Origin: Pontiellaceae bacterium B12219
GTDB lineage: Bacteria > Verrucomicrobiota > Kiritimatiellia > Kiritimatiellales > Pontiellaceae
Direction: 5' to 3'
Assembly: GCA_029432795.1 (NCBI GenBank)
Contig: JARNMJ010000009.1
Coordinates: forward strand, 1-64,000
Length of the DNA stretch: 64,000 bases
Positions within the stretch are counted from its first letter, which is position 1; every line of letters begins with the position of its first letter. The translations under genes were made by a program, and so were the position numbers. This document shows, one piece after another, positions 24,648 to 33,140 of this stretch. The notes beneath the pieces were generated by a model, which saw only the letters and a list, made by a program, of their open reading frames with translations, was not told the DNA's origin and did no database searches.

Positions 24648-26396
24648 TCAGCGCTGATAGAGCGGGCGCTGGTGATAGGTTGTATGCAGTAATTCATGTG
24701 CTTTATGGCTCAGCGGTTTTCCGAGGAATTCCTCGTAGACCCGGGTGATTTCCGGATTGTGGTGTGAGCAGCGCAAGACCGATTTTTCATCGTCGGTATA
24801 TATGCCTTGCGTGCGCTTCGCCCGGATTTCGTCAGTTGCGCCGTGGGGTTGTCCGCCCCCGCCGATGCATCCGCCGCGACAGGCCATCACTTCGATAAAG
24901 TGGAATGGAAGTTCTTCTCCTTTTTCACGAGCTTCGCGAACCTGATCAATCACCGCCTGGCAATTGCCCAGCTGATGAGCAACCGCAATGCGCACTTTGG
25001 TTCCCTTAATATCGATCTCAGCAGATTTAACCCCTTGCATGCCGCGAACGGCCTGGAATTCCACCTGTTCGAGATCTTCTTTTGTAATCAGATAATACGC
25101 GGAGCGCAAGGCGGCTTCCATGACGCCGCCGGTTACTCCGAAGATGGTACCGGCGCCGGTATAGTTGCCGAGCAGGCTGTCGACGTCAGAATCGGGCAGG
25201 TTTACAAAGTCGATGCCGGCCTGCTTGATCATGCGCGCCAGTTCCCGGGTGGTGATGGAGAAGTCAATATCCTGATAGCCCGAAGCAAACATTTCTTCGG
25301 AGCGACTGATTTCGAATTTTTTCGAAGTGCAGGGCATAACCGAAACCATGGTCATGTTTTTCGGATCAATACCGGCTTTTTCGGCGTAGTAGGTCTTTGC
25401 CATCGACCCCAGCATGGATTGCGGCGATTTGGCCGATGAAAAATTATCCACAAAATCGGGCGCAAATTTTTCCATATAATCCGTCCAGGAGGGGCAGCAG
25501 CTGGTAATCAAAGGAAGGGGACCATCGCCGGTGAAGCGTTTCACAAACTCGGAGCCTTCTTCCATAATCGTCAGGTCGGCAGCCCAGTTGGTATCGAACA
25601 CGGCATCAAACCCAAGACGGCGAAGTGCGGTATAGATTTTACCGGTTACGATGGAACCCGGTTCCATGCCGAAGGCTTCGCCGAGTGCCACACGAACGGC
25701 CGGAGCAATCTGAACGACCACGTGTTTTTTGTCGTTCTTGATTTCGTCCCAGACCGATTTGGTGTCATCTTTTTCGTAGATGGCGCCAACCGGGCAGTGC
25801 GCTGAGCACTGACCGCATTTAACACAGGGACTTTCTTCGAGGGTGACATCTGCGGCCGGAGCCAAACGGGTTCCATCGCCGCGCCCGATAAATTCAAGGG
25901 CATAAACACCCTGCATTTCCTGACAGACCAGTACACACCGGCCGCATTTTATGCATTTTTCCGGATTCAGCACGATGGAGGTGGTGGAGGTGTCGGGTTC
26001 GATTTTTTCGACCCGTTCTTCAAATGGAATTTCCCGAATGCCGAAGTCGGCGGCAAGTGTCTGCAGTTCGCAGTTTCCGGAGCGGCCGCATTTCAGGCAG
26101 TCGTTGGGGTGAGTGGAAAGAATCAATTCCAATACGGTGCGGCGGACTTCGACCACTTCGGGGTCGTGGGTGAGCACTTTCATGCCGGGAGCAACTGCCG
26201 TCGCACAGGCCCGCAGCATTTTCGGCGAGCCTTCCACTTTCACCACGCAGATACCACAGGCCGCCCATGCTTCCAGATCGCTGTGGTAGCACAGCTTCGG
26301 AATTTGCACGCCCACTTCCATTGCAGCATCGAGGATACTGGTTCCTTCTGCGACGCTTACGGGGATTCCATTGATTTCGCATTCAATCATTGCCAT
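24648..26396 (-). CDS. hydA: [FeFe] hydrogenase catalytic subunit (HydA/HndD type)
   Basis: A 582-residue catalytic subunit of a multimeric NAD(P)-linked hydrogenase. An N-terminal [2Fe-2S] domain has Cys 36, 47, 50 and 64; a His-Cys3 [4Fe-4S] site has His 96 and Cys 100, 103, 109; two [4Fe-4S] clusters use Cys 148-158 and 191-201. The H-cluster motifs are TSCCPSW (Cys300), MPCTSKKFE (Cys356) and MACRGGCIGGGGQP. In relatives the trimer or tetramer couples H2 to ferredoxin and NADH by electron bifurcation. No HydEFG maturases lie in the window. It is the last gene of the operon, 11 bases after hydB. Confidence 0.95.
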   Translation of the reverse strand: MAMIECEINGIPVSVAEGTSILDAAMEVGVQIPKLCYHSDLEAWAACGICVVKVEGSPKMLRACATAVAPGMKVLTHDPEVVEVRRTVLELILSTHPNDCLKCGRSGNCELQTLAADFGIREIPFEERVEKIEPDTSTTSIVLNPEKCIKCGRCVLVCQEMQGVYALEFIGRGDGTRLAPAADVTLEESPCVKCGQCSAHCPVGAIYEKDDTKSVWDEIKNDKKHVVVQIAPAVRVALGEAFGMEPGSIVTGKIYTALRRLGFDAVFDTNWAADLTIMEEGSEFVKRFTGDGPLPLITSCCPSWTDYMEKFAPDFVDNFSSAKSPQSMLGSMAKTYYAEKAGIDPKNMTMVSVMPCTSKKFEISRSEEMFASGYQDIDFSITTRELARMIKQAGIDFVNLPDSDVDSLLGNYTGAGTIFGVTGGVMEAALRSAYYLITKEDLEQVEFQAVRGMQGVKSAEIDIKGTKVRIAVAHQLGNCQAVIDQVREAREKGEELPFHFIEVMACRGGCIGGGGQPHGATDEIRAKRTQGIYTDDEKSVLRCSHHNPEITRVYEEFLGKPLSHKAHELLHTTYHQRPLYQR

Positions 26397-26407
26397 TGTT
26401 TTACTCC

Positions 26408-28192
26408 TTATCCCTTGTGGATTGCGTCAAATTTACACTTGTCGAAGCACTGCCCGCACTTGATGCATTGATCCTGATTGATCACATGGGCGACTTTGAC
26501 TTCGCCGCTGATGCAACTGACCGGGCAGACCCGGGCACAGGCCGTGCAACCGATACATTTTTCTTCAATCACGGTGTAGGACAGCAGATCTTTGCACTTA
26601 CCGGCGGGGCAGCGTTTATCATTGATGTGGGCCAGATATTCATCTTCAAAGAAATTGATGGTGGACATGATCGGATTCGGCGAAGTCTGTCCCAACCCGC
26701 AGAGCGAGGCCTTACGCATGGCCTGTGCAATTGTTTTGAGTTTGTCCAGATCTTCAGGACATCCCTGACCTTTCGATATTTTATCGAGAATGTTGTAGTT
26801 CGTGCGTCCGCCGATACGGCAGGGAGCACATTTCCCGCAGGATTCATCGACGGTGAATTCAAGATAGAATTTGGTGACATCGATCATGCAATCGTCTTCG
26901 TCCATCACGATCATTCCGCCGGAGCCCATCATGGAACCGATGGACATGAGGCTTTCGTAATCAATCGGGGTATCGAGGAATTCTGCGGTAATCACACCGC
27001 CGGAGGGACCGCCGGTCTGCGCTGCTTTAAATTTTTTGCCGCCGCGGATTCCGCCGCCGATGTCATAAATAATTTCGCGCAGGGTGGTTCCCATCGGGAC
27101 TTCGATCAGGCCGGAGTTATTAATTTTACCCGTGAGAGCAAAAACCTTGGTGCCCTTGGAGGTTTCGGTTCCGATGCTGCTGTACCAGGCCGCACCCTTG
27201 AGGATAATCATTGGAATATTGGCCCAGGTTTCCACGTTGTTAATGACGGTCGGTTTTCCCCAGAGCCCTTTAACGGCGGGGAAGGGCGGGCGGGGAATCG
27301 GCATGCCGCGTTTTCCTTCGATGGAAGCGAGCAGGGCGGTTTCTTCTCCGCAGACAAATGCTCCGGCGCCGAGGCGCAGCTCGATGTCGAAGCTGAAATC
27401 CGACCCCAGAATATTTTTTCCCAACAGGCCGTATTCCCGGGCTTGTCCGATGGCATTTTCCAGCCGCTCAATGGCGAGCGGGTATTCCGCACGAATGTAG
27501 ATGAATCCCTGATCCGCTCCGACGGTATGGCCGGCAATGGTCATGGCTTCCAGCACAGAATGGGGGTCGCCTTCACAGGTCGAACGGTCCATGTAGGCCC
27601 CGGGATCGCCTTCGTCGGCATTGCACACCACATATTTCTGATCGCCTGCGGCATTTTTGGTGAAGCCCCATTTCAGGCCGGTCGGGAATCCGGCACCGCC
27701 GCGTCCGCGCAATCCGGCATCCTTAAGTTCCTGAATGACTTCATCCGGTGTCATCTCGAAGATCACTTTTTCCAGTGCGGCATAGCCGTCGCGGGCGATA
27801 TATTCGTCGATCAGTTCCGGATTAATTACACCGCAGTTTCGCAAAACAATGCGCTGCTGTTTCTGATAGAAGGCAATGTTGTCGGCGCTGGCTCCTGAAG
27901 ACTGATTTTTATCGTAGAGCAGTTCTTTGACTTGACGCCCTTTAATGATGTGCTCCGCGACAATCTGTTGCGCATGCTCCGGACCGACTTTGACGTAGAA
28001 CGATTCGTCGGGCAGAATTTTAACGATCGGGCCCTGTTCGCAGAAGCCGAAGCAACCGGTTTTCACGAGCTGCGCTTCCGTATCAGCACCCTGAGCTTTG
28101 AGTTCTTTTTCAAGCGCCTCGTAAAGCGCAACCCCTTTGCTGGACTCACAAGCTGTTCCAGCACAAACAAGAATGTAGTTTTTAAATGCCAT
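26408..28192 (-). CDS. hydB: NADH-binding flavoprotein subunit of the hydrogenase (NuoF/HydB/HndC)
   Basis: A 594-residue subunit. An N-terminal thioredoxin-like [2Fe-2S] domain (about 1-90, C-x-CESSKG and CFGFCEQGP) precedes the NuoF-like FMN/NADH domain with GLRGRGGAGFPTGLKW and VCNADEGDPGAYMDR, a SLBB region and the [4Fe-4S] motif ESCGKCAPCRIG. A C-terminal 2[4Fe-4S] ferredoxin domain (CIGCTACARVCP and CIKCGQCFDKC) completes it. This layout is that of the HydB subunit of bifurcating hydrogenases. It oxidises or reduces NAD(H) at FMN and passes electrons to HydA. Confidence 0.94.
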   Translation of the reverse strand: MAFKNYILVCAGTACESSKGVALYEALEKELKAQGADTEAQLVKTGCFGFCEQGPIVKILPDESFYVKVGPEHAQQIVAEHIIKGRQVKELLYDKNQSSGASADNIAFYQKQQRIVLRNCGVINPELIDEYIARDGYAALEKVIFEMTPDEVIQELKDAGLRGRGGAGFPTGLKWGFTKNAAGDQKYVVCNADEGDPGAYMDRSTCEGDPHSVLEAMTIAGHTVGADQGFIYIRAEYPLAIERLENAIGQAREYGLLGKNILGSDFSFDIELRLGAGAFVCGEETALLASIEGKRGMPIPRPPFPAVKGLWGKPTVINNVETWANIPMIILKGAAWYSSIGTETSKGTKVFALTGKINNSGLIEVPMGTTLREIIYDIGGGIRGGKKFKAAQTGGPSGGVITAEFLDTPIDYESLMSIGSMMGSGGMIVMDEDDCMIDVTKFYLEFTVDESCGKCAPCRIGGRTNYNILDKISKGQGCPEDLDKLKTIAQAMRKASLCGLGQTSPNPIMSTINFFEDEYLAHINDKRCPAGKCKDLLSYTVIEEKCIGCTACARVCPVSCISGEVKVAHVINQDQCIKCGQCFDKCKFDAIHKG

Positions 28193-28203
28193 GATTCGCC
28201 TGC

Positions 28204-28590
28204 CTATTTAATGATGTCCTGTGCGGGTTTGTCGAAAATGTGGTCAGAAACCAGCGATTTTCCCAGAATGTGTTCGCGAACGATGCGCCGGGCCACCTGA
28301 GCATCCACATTTCCGTAGATGACGCGCGGCATATCCGGAACGGCCACTTCGACGGTTGGCTCCGAAAAGCAGAGCCCCATGCAACCGGTCTGCGTGATCC
28401 GGGTGTCTTTAACATCGTTATGGTTCAGCTCGTCCAGAAAGGCATCAAACGCATCCTTGGCTCCCGCAGCGATTCCGCAGGTTCCCATTCCAATAACGAT
28501 CTGGGCACATTTGTCGCCATCTCGCTGCGTCATTTCTTTCTTTTTCGAGCCACGCAGGTTACGCAGTTCTTCGAGTGTCATTTTAGCCAT
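28204..28590 (-). CDS. Thioredoxin-like [2Fe-2S] ferredoxin subunit (HndB type)
   Basis: A protein of about 128 residues. The fold has C-x4-C-like GMGTCGIAAGAKD and, later, TGCMGLCFSEP, giving the four cysteines of a thioredoxin-like [2Fe-2S] ferredoxin, as in HndB of NADP-reducing hydrogenase operons. I chose the ATG at 28590, with AGGTGGG upstream; a GTG at 28599 lies inside that site. It presumably shuttles electrons between subunits. It is 11 bases upstream of hydB. Confidence 0.88.
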   Translation of the reverse strand: MAKMTLEELRNLRGSKKKEMTQRDGDKCAQIVIGMGTCGIAAGAKDAFDAFLDELNHNDVKDTRITQTGCMGLCFSEPTVEVAVPDMPRVIYGNVDAQVARRIVREHILGKSLVSDHIFDKPAQDIIK

Positions 28591-28605
28591 AGTTCCCACC
28601 TTTCT

Positions 28606-29166
28606 TTATAAAATATCAGAATCGTTGTGGTTCAGTTCTTCTTCGTTGCTTTCAACAAACGCTTTGAGCAGGGTCAGGCTCTCCAGATCGTTCAGATCGC
28701 CCAGTGCATCGGCCAGTTCATTCCTGCTGAGGGTGTAGCGCATCCCGTTTCTGCTTCGTTCAATCGTTAGGTTTCCCTTAAATCCGTAGGTCATCAGTGT
28801 GATGGCGGCCGTGGTGAAGTTTCCAAACACCGGAAGGTCCACATGGGTCGGATCGAAGTGGAAGGTTACCGTGGTCCCCAGACCTTCCTGCGAGTCAATC
28901 TCGACGCGGCCGTTGGTCATTTCCGAGGTTTGGAAGAGGAAGGGGAGTCCGAGCCCGACGTTGCGGTGCCTGTGCTTCCGGCCGTCTGACCAGAACGGAT
29001 CTTTGGCCTTTTCGAGTGTTTCCGCACTCATTCCTTTTCCGTTGTCCTGAATGACCACCTTTAGATTTTTTTCAGTCTCTTCAACGTTAAGTTTAATTTC
29101 CGTAGCATCCGCCTCAAACGCATTCTGGACCAGGTCCGTAATTAAATCGCAAAGAGTGGCGTGCAT
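28606..29166 (-). CDS. Stand-alone HATPase (histidine-kinase-like ATP-binding) protein
   Basis: A 186-residue protein with GHKL ATPase motifs: the N-box DLVQNAFEADAT (about residues 11-22), G1 box DNGKGMS (about 41-47) and G2-like RNVGLGLPFL. There is no phospho-acceptor His domain, sensor or membrane segment. The C-terminal 70 residues match nothing I know. Genes of this kind are found within [FeFe]-hydrogenase operons of several anaerobes, where the role is not established to my knowledge. A Ser/Thr-kinase (RsbW-like) or signalling role is possible. It lies 15 bases upstream of the HndB-type gene. Confidence 0.8.
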   Translation of the reverse strand: MHATLCDLITDLVQNAFEADATEIKLNVEETEKNLKVVIQDNGKGMSAETLEKAKDPFWSDGRKHRHRNVGLGLPFLFQTSEMTNGRVEIDSQEGLGTTVTFHFDPTHVDLPVFGNFTTAAITLMTYGFKGNLTIERSRNGMRYTLSRNELADALGDLNDLESLTLLKAFVESNEEELNHNDSDIL

Positions 29167-29174
29167 AGGCGTAC

Positions 29175-29224
29175 TTCGTAATCCGTAATGCGTAATTGCT
29201 GCGAATTACGCATTCTTCGTTACG
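29175..29224. repeat. Inverted array of CGTAAT / ATTACG words
   Basis: CGTAAT occurs at 29177, 29184 and 29191; after a six-base loop the complement AATTACG (29204) and a weaker CGTTACG follow. The inner 11 bases (AATGCGTAATT) are a perfect inverted repeat. It interrupts the hydrogenase operon between the nuoE-like and HATPase genes. Confidence 0.75.
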
Positions 29225-29233
29225 TCCCTGTTT

Positions 29234-29710
29234 TTATTCAAACTGGTCGATGATTTTGGCGATGCTTTTGGTTCCGACGGTACCGAACACTTCGCCGTTA
29301 ACCGTCAGAACCGGAGCGAGGCCGCAGCAGCCGATGCAGCGGACCGCTTCCACCGAAAACTCTCCGTCTTCTGTGACCGTATTGAGTCCGACGCCCAGTT
29401 TGCGTTCGCACTCGTCGATCAGGTCCTGCCCTCCTTTAAGGTAGCAGGCCGTTCCCATACAGACTGCAATCTGGTTTCTGCCCGGTTTCGTCAATTTGAA
29501 GAAGTGATAAAATGTAATGACGCCGTAAATTTTGGCCACTGGAACGCCGAGTGCCGCGGCCACTTCGAAAGCGGCCTGACGCGGAATGTAGGAAAACTCC
29601 TCCTGAACGCGGTGCAACACCATGATCAGATTGCCGGGTTTGTCCTTCCATTTTTCAATAAAAGCATCAATTTCCGGTGAGAGCATGCGTTCTTCAGCAG
29701 TAGCGGTCAT
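29234..29710 (-). CDS. hydC: NuoE-like [2Fe-2S] subunit of the hydrogenase (HydC/HndA)
   Basis: A subunit of about 158 residues. The C-terminal thioredoxin-like [2Fe-2S] domain has the NuoE cysteine set C-x4-C ... C-x3-C (VCMGTACYLKGG and RCIGCCGLAP). The N-terminal helices (IDAFIEKWKDKPGNLIMVLHRVQEEF, then YGVITFYHFF) fit NuoE. The ATG at 29710 has GGAGG nine bases upstream; a TTG at 29725 overlaps that site. It is the first gene of the operon and is divergent from rex. Confidence 0.92.
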   Translation of the reverse strand: MTATAEERMLSPEIDAFIEKWKDKPGNLIMVLHRVQEEFSYIPRQAAFEVAAALGVPVAKIYGVITFYHFFKLTKPGRNQIAVCMGTACYLKGGQDLIDECERKLGVGLNTVTEDGEFSVEAVRCIGCCGLAPVLTVNGEVFGTVGTKSIAKIIDQFE

Positions 29711-29725
29711 ACTGTAATCCTCCAA

Positions 29726-30010
29726 ATAAGATGTCTTTTATTCTGTAAAACAGCCTTCCCCTGGCTAGTTCCCTGGTCAGGAACCCGGTAACCCCCCGGT
29801 TTCCGGCGCGATATTTATCTGTTTCGGAACCCCTTCCGATATCGCATTTCGTTCTCTGAGAGTTATGAGCAATAAATACATACGACCTGTAGGTAAATAA
29901 AAAAAATGCCTTCTACGTTGTTTATACGTGATGTAGGTAATATTAATTACAATATTTAGTTATGTAATTTAAAAATACGTTACAATCGTAACAATAAATA
30001 AGGCGGATCT
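29726..30010. promoter_or_regulatory. Divergent hydrogenase operon / rex control region
   Basis: A 285-base region. The half next to the hydrogenase operon is GC-rich with hairpin potential (AACCGGGG...CCCGGTT and GTTCC...GGAAC arms, 29775-29805), probably a structured leader. The half next to rex is very AT-rich and contains the candidate Rex site. Precise promoters are not placed. Confidence 0.5.
29978..29995. promoter_or_regulatory. Candidate Rex operator
   Basis: GTTAC-aatc-GTAAC at 29979-29992, flanked to read ATTGTTACGATTGTAACG on the minus strand. This resembles the known Rex site TTGTTAnnnnnnTAACAA, with 10 of its 12 specified bases matching by eye. It lies 16 bases before the rex start. 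Confidence 0.65.
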
Positions 30011-30652
30011 ATGAATGCAAATCAGGAGGTAATTCGGCGCTTGTCAAAATACCGCAATATAATGCGAAAAATGAGGGCGTTAGGGTTGATTAAGGTCTTT
30101 TCCGATAATCTCGGTGATGCGTTGGGGGTGTCGCCCTCGCTCGTGCGCAAAGATTTTTCCATGTTCAATCTGACCGGTAATAAACGCGGGGGGTATCAGA
30201 TTGATGATCTGGTGAGTAAGCTCAATGTTCTGCTTGGGAAAGATAAGAAACAAACGATTATAGTTATCGGATGCGGGAAACTCGGGCGGGCGCTGATGAA
30301 CCATAACGGATTTCCAAGGGTTGGAATTCGGGTGGTGGCCGCCTTTGATTCGGATCCGGAGGTGCTCGCTCCGGATTCTGCCATTCCGATTCTGCATATT
30401 AAAGAGATGCAGCAATTCATCGAAGAAAATCAGATTCGGGTTGCCGCGCTCACCGTGCCGGAAGCCGCAGCGCAGGCGATGGTTGATATCCTCAAAAAAA
30501 CCAGCGTCAAAGGCATCATCAACTTTGCTCCCGTTGTGCTCAAAAGTTCAGAAGATTTTCTGATCCACAATATAAATATCGAGCAGGAAATCGAAAATCT
30601 GTTTTACAACATTCATTTTTCCGAAACACAAACGCGGAAAATGAATGCGTGA
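30011..30652 (+). CDS. rex: Redox-sensing transcriptional repressor Rex
   Basis: A 213-residue NADH-sensing repressor: at high NADH/NAD+ it leaves DNA and fermentative genes are expressed. The N-terminal winged helix (about 1-75) carries SLVRKDFSMF and the conserved RGGYQIDDLVSKLNVLLG; the Rossmann domain begins IIVIGCGKLGRALM and includes VVAAFDSDPEVL, then the domain-swapped C-terminal helix (NINIEQEIENLFYNIHF). Its divergence from a NAD-linked hydrogenase operon strongly suggests that it controls that operon and itself. The dispersed palindrome at 30312-30326 encodes part of the loop before AAFD. Confidence 0.95.
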   Translation: MNANQEVIRRLSKYRNIMRKMRALGLIKVFSDNLGDALGVSPSLVRKDFSMFNLTGNKRGGYQIDDLVSKLNVLLGKDKKQTIIVIGCGKLGRALMNHNGFPRVGIRVVAAFDSDPEVLAPDSAIPILHIKEMQQFIEENQIRVAALTVPEAAAQAMVDILKKTSVKGIINFAPVVLKSSEDFLIHNINIEQEIENLFYNIHFSETQTRKMNA

Positions 30653-30851
30653 GTATTTGTCAAATTAAAGCGGAACGGAACATATCGAGCACATTGTTTA
30701 ATGAGGTTCTTTCAATGGCAGGAATGCCTTTTCGGAATGCGTTTAGAGGGGGGTGTGGGTAAAGATATTATTTGTCGACTATCTTACAGCTTGGTTTCAG
30801 CGCGTGATTTAGGCAGTATTCGCGGCTTAATTCTTTTCAAGGGGAGCATGT

Positions 30852-31580
30852 ATGGCTGGGTTGAATGATACTGGTGGCGGTATTCCTACATTGAATATTC
30901 CAAAATCTGACGCGTCTGGTGGCGGAGGAGGAACATCAAATAAAGATCTGATGGCGGAGGCGCGGGAATCGCTGTCTGGAAACTGGGGCATGGGTGTGCT
31001 GGGGTATGTGCTCTTTACTGCATTTTCCATGAGTATTTCATTTTTCATTATCGCCGCGGCTGTGTTTGTGGGGGCGGTTTCAGGGATTGCGGAGGGTAAT
31101 GCGGAATTAGCTGCAAGTGCGATGAATGGGGTGGCCCAGATTTTCCAGCTGTTAATCAGCGGTGCTCTTCTGGTTGGTTTTTACGGCTATTATCTGGGGA
31201 TTGCGCAGGAAGATGAGGCTCGGCTGGAATTGCTTTTTGTCGGTTTCCGCCGTTTCTGGAAATCGTTCGGCGTCTATTTCTTCTATATGCTGTTTTATTT
31301 TCTCTGGTTCCTGTTGTTCATCATTCCGGGGATTATTGCTTTGTTCCGCTATGCGATGGCCTTTTTTATTATTGCCGATGATGAGGATTGCGGTCCGTTG
31401 GAGGCCATTACCCGCAGTAAAGAGATGATGAAGGGCAATAAATGGAAGTTTTTCTGCCTGAACTGCCGATTCATTGGGTGGAGTCTGTTGGCGACATTCT
31501 TCACGCTCGGAATCGGATTCCTTTGGGTGGTGCCCTACATGCAGACGGCGCAGGCTAAATTCTACGAAGATATTCGGTAA
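30852..31580 (+). CDS. DUF975-type integral membrane protein
   Basis: A 242-residue protein with a Gly-rich cytoplasmic N-terminus (1-32) and about five hydrophobic segments. LMAEARESLSGNWGMGVLGYVL and the C-terminal RSKEMMKGNKWKFF block fit DUF975, whose function is unknown. GGGGAG precedes the ATG. It ends about 39 bases before tgt, in a stretch of repeat words. Confidence 0.7.
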   Translation: MAGLNDTGGGIPTLNIPKSDASGGGGGTSNKDLMAEARESLSGNWGMGVLGYVLFTAFSMSISFFIIAAAVFVGAVSGIAEGNAELAASAMNGVAQIFQLLISGALLVGFYGYYLGIAQEDEARLELLFVGFRRFWKSFGVYFFYMLFYFLWFLLFIIPGIIALFRYAMAFFIIADDEDCGPLEAITRSKEMMKGNKWKFFCLNCRFIGWSLLATFFTLGIGFLWVVPYMQTAQAKFYEDIR

Positions 31581-31581
31581 A

Positions 31582-31640
31582 ACCGACAACCGAAAACCAG
31601 AAAACTGAAATTGGAAATGTGAAATTGGATATTGGAAAAT
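31582..31640. repeat. Degenerate word array before tgt
   Basis: Runs of ACCGA/ACCGAAA and GAAATTGGA/GAAATGTGA-like words (for example GAAATTGGAAATGTGAAATTGGATATTGG). This makes the tgt start codon difficult to place, since the initiator GTG at 31619 lies inside the array. Confidence 0.55.
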
Positions 31641-32776
31641 TTGAACTGTTGGGAACGGATCCATCGTGTAACGCGCGGCGGGGTCGGTTTCATACGAAAC
31701 ACGGAAAAGTGGAAACACCGGTTTTTATGCCGGTGGGTACACAGGCAACCGTGAAGGGAATGTCTCCGCGGGAAATGCATGAGCTGGATGGCGAGATTCT
31801 GCTCGGGAATACCTATCATTTGAATGATCGGCCGGGACCGGATCTGATTGAACAGCTGGGCGGACTCCATGAATTCATGGGGTGGGACCGGGCGATTCTG
31901 ACGGACAGCGGCGGCTATCAGGTATTCAGTCTGGGGTCGATGAACAAAATCACCGATGAAGGAGTTTCATTCCGGTCGCATTCCGATGGTCGGAAACATT
32001 TTATCGGCCCGAAGGAATCGATGGAGATTCAGCGGAAGCTGGGGTCGGATATTGCGATGGTTTTTGACGAATGTCCGCCGTATCCGAGCGAAAAGGATTA
32101 CGCTTGCAAAGCCGTACGCAGAACCCTAGATTGGGCGGCTATTTGCAGGGAAGCGCCTCGGGCGGATGGCCAACTTTATTTTGGTATTGCTCAGGGCAGT
32201 GTGTATGCGGATTTGCGCGAAGAGTGCGCCAAGGGGCTCGTCGAGATGGATTTCGACGGATATGCCATTGGCGGCGTGAGCGTCGGGGAGCCGGATGAAC
32301 TGATCATTCGGGGGGTGGAGGATACGGTTGATTTTCTGCCCCGGGAAAAGCCCCGCTATCTGATGGGCGTGGGAGAAATGGCCCAGATGGTGGAATCGGT
32401 TGCGCGCGGAGTGGATATGTTCGATTGTGTGATGCCGACGCGGCAGGCGCGCAACGGAACGGTTTCGACTCGGCGTGGACGCTACCCGGTGAAAGCGGCC
32501 CTCTATAAGGAGGATACCCGCCCGTTGGAGGAAGGATGTTCGTGTTATGCGTGTGCAAACTTTACACGCGCCTATGTACGCCATCTCATCAACGTCGGCG
32601 AGATTCTCGGGCTGAGACTGATAACGATGCATAACCTGCACTGCTATCTTGAATTTATGAGAGATATGAGAAAGTCGATTGAAGAAGGCCGGTTTAATGA
32701 ATTCCGCAAGGAATTTCATGCCGGTTATTCCGTTGTTGCGGAAGAACATACTTTAAACGTAAAGGAGAATAACTAG
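31619..32776 (+). CDS. tgt: tRNA-guanine(34) transglycosylase (Tgt)
   Basis: A 385-residue enzyme that exchanges guanine-34 for preQ1 in queuosine tRNAs. Motifs are RRGRFHTKHGKVETPVFMPVGT, LTDSGGYQVFSL with the substrate Asp, IAQGSVYADLR, GGVSVGEPDE, YLMGVGE and VDMFDCVMPTR, then the zinc site (CSCYAC ... H near the C-terminus). I accept the GTG at 31619 with moderate confidence because it lies in repeat words with no clear ribosome-binding site. It precedes yajC and secDF, a common bacterial order. Confidence 0.92.
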   Translation: MKLDIGKFELLGTDPSCNARRGRFHTKHGKVETPVFMPVGTQATVKGMSPREMHELDGEILLGNTYHLNDRPGPDLIEQLGGLHEFMGWDRAILTDSGGYQVFSLGSMNKITDEGVSFRSHSDGRKHFIGPKESMEIQRKLGSDIAMVFDECPPYPSEKDYACKAVRRTLDWAAICREAPRADGQLYFGIAQGSVYADLREECAKGLVEMDFDGYAIGGVSVGEPDELIIRGVEDTVDFLPREKPRYLMGVGEMAQMVESVARGVDMFDCVMPTRQARNGTVSTRRGRYPVKAALYKEDTRPLEEGCSCYACANFTRAYVRHLINVGEILGLRLITMHNLHCYLEFMRDMRKSIEEGRFNEFRKEFHAGYSVVAEEHTLNVKENN

Positions 32777-32777
32777 T

Positions 32778-33125
32778 ATGAACCTATTACCCCTGACCAT
32801 CGCTGAGGCAGCTCCGGCGGCCGCGCCTGGTGGATCCCCGCTCCAGTTTCCCATCATGATGGTGATTCTGTTTGCGATTATGTATTTCATGATGATCCGA
32901 CCGCAAAAGCGTAAAGAAAAAGAACGCAAGGAAATGATCAATGCGGTTAAGAGCGGAGAACGCGTTCTGCTGACCAGCGGGATTATCGGCGAAGTTGTTA
33001 ATGTTAAAGAAAGCACGTTGGTGGTTCGTATTGCTGAAAACACCAAAGTGGAATGTGTTCGTGCGGCTATTTCCCAGATTTTGGAAAAAGGCGAAACTCC
33101 GGACGCGATTGAACCGTCTAAGTAA
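32778..33125 (+). CDS. yajC: Preprotein translocase subunit YajC
   Basis: A 115-residue membrane protein with one helix (about 25-42), followed by the conserved MMIRPQKRKEKERKEMINAVKSGERVLLTSGIIGEV. YajC binds SecDF and supports Sec-dependent export. GGAGAA lies inside the end of tgt, only one base separates the genes, and coupling is likely. Confidence 0.93.
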   Translation: MNLLPLTIAEAAPAAAPGGSPLQFPIMMVILFAIMYFMMIRPQKRKEKERKEMINAVKSGERVLLTSGIIGEVVNVKESTLVVRIAENTKVECVRAAISQILEKGETPDAIEPSK

Positions 33126-33140
33126 GAAAGGCTTGCTGTA

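Noticed and set aside
26390-27898. A 502-residue plus-strand frame opposite hydB
   Set aside because: It is fully antisense to the conserved NuoF-like hydrogenase subunit, with low-complexity, unfamiliar sequence; GC codon bias explains the open frame.
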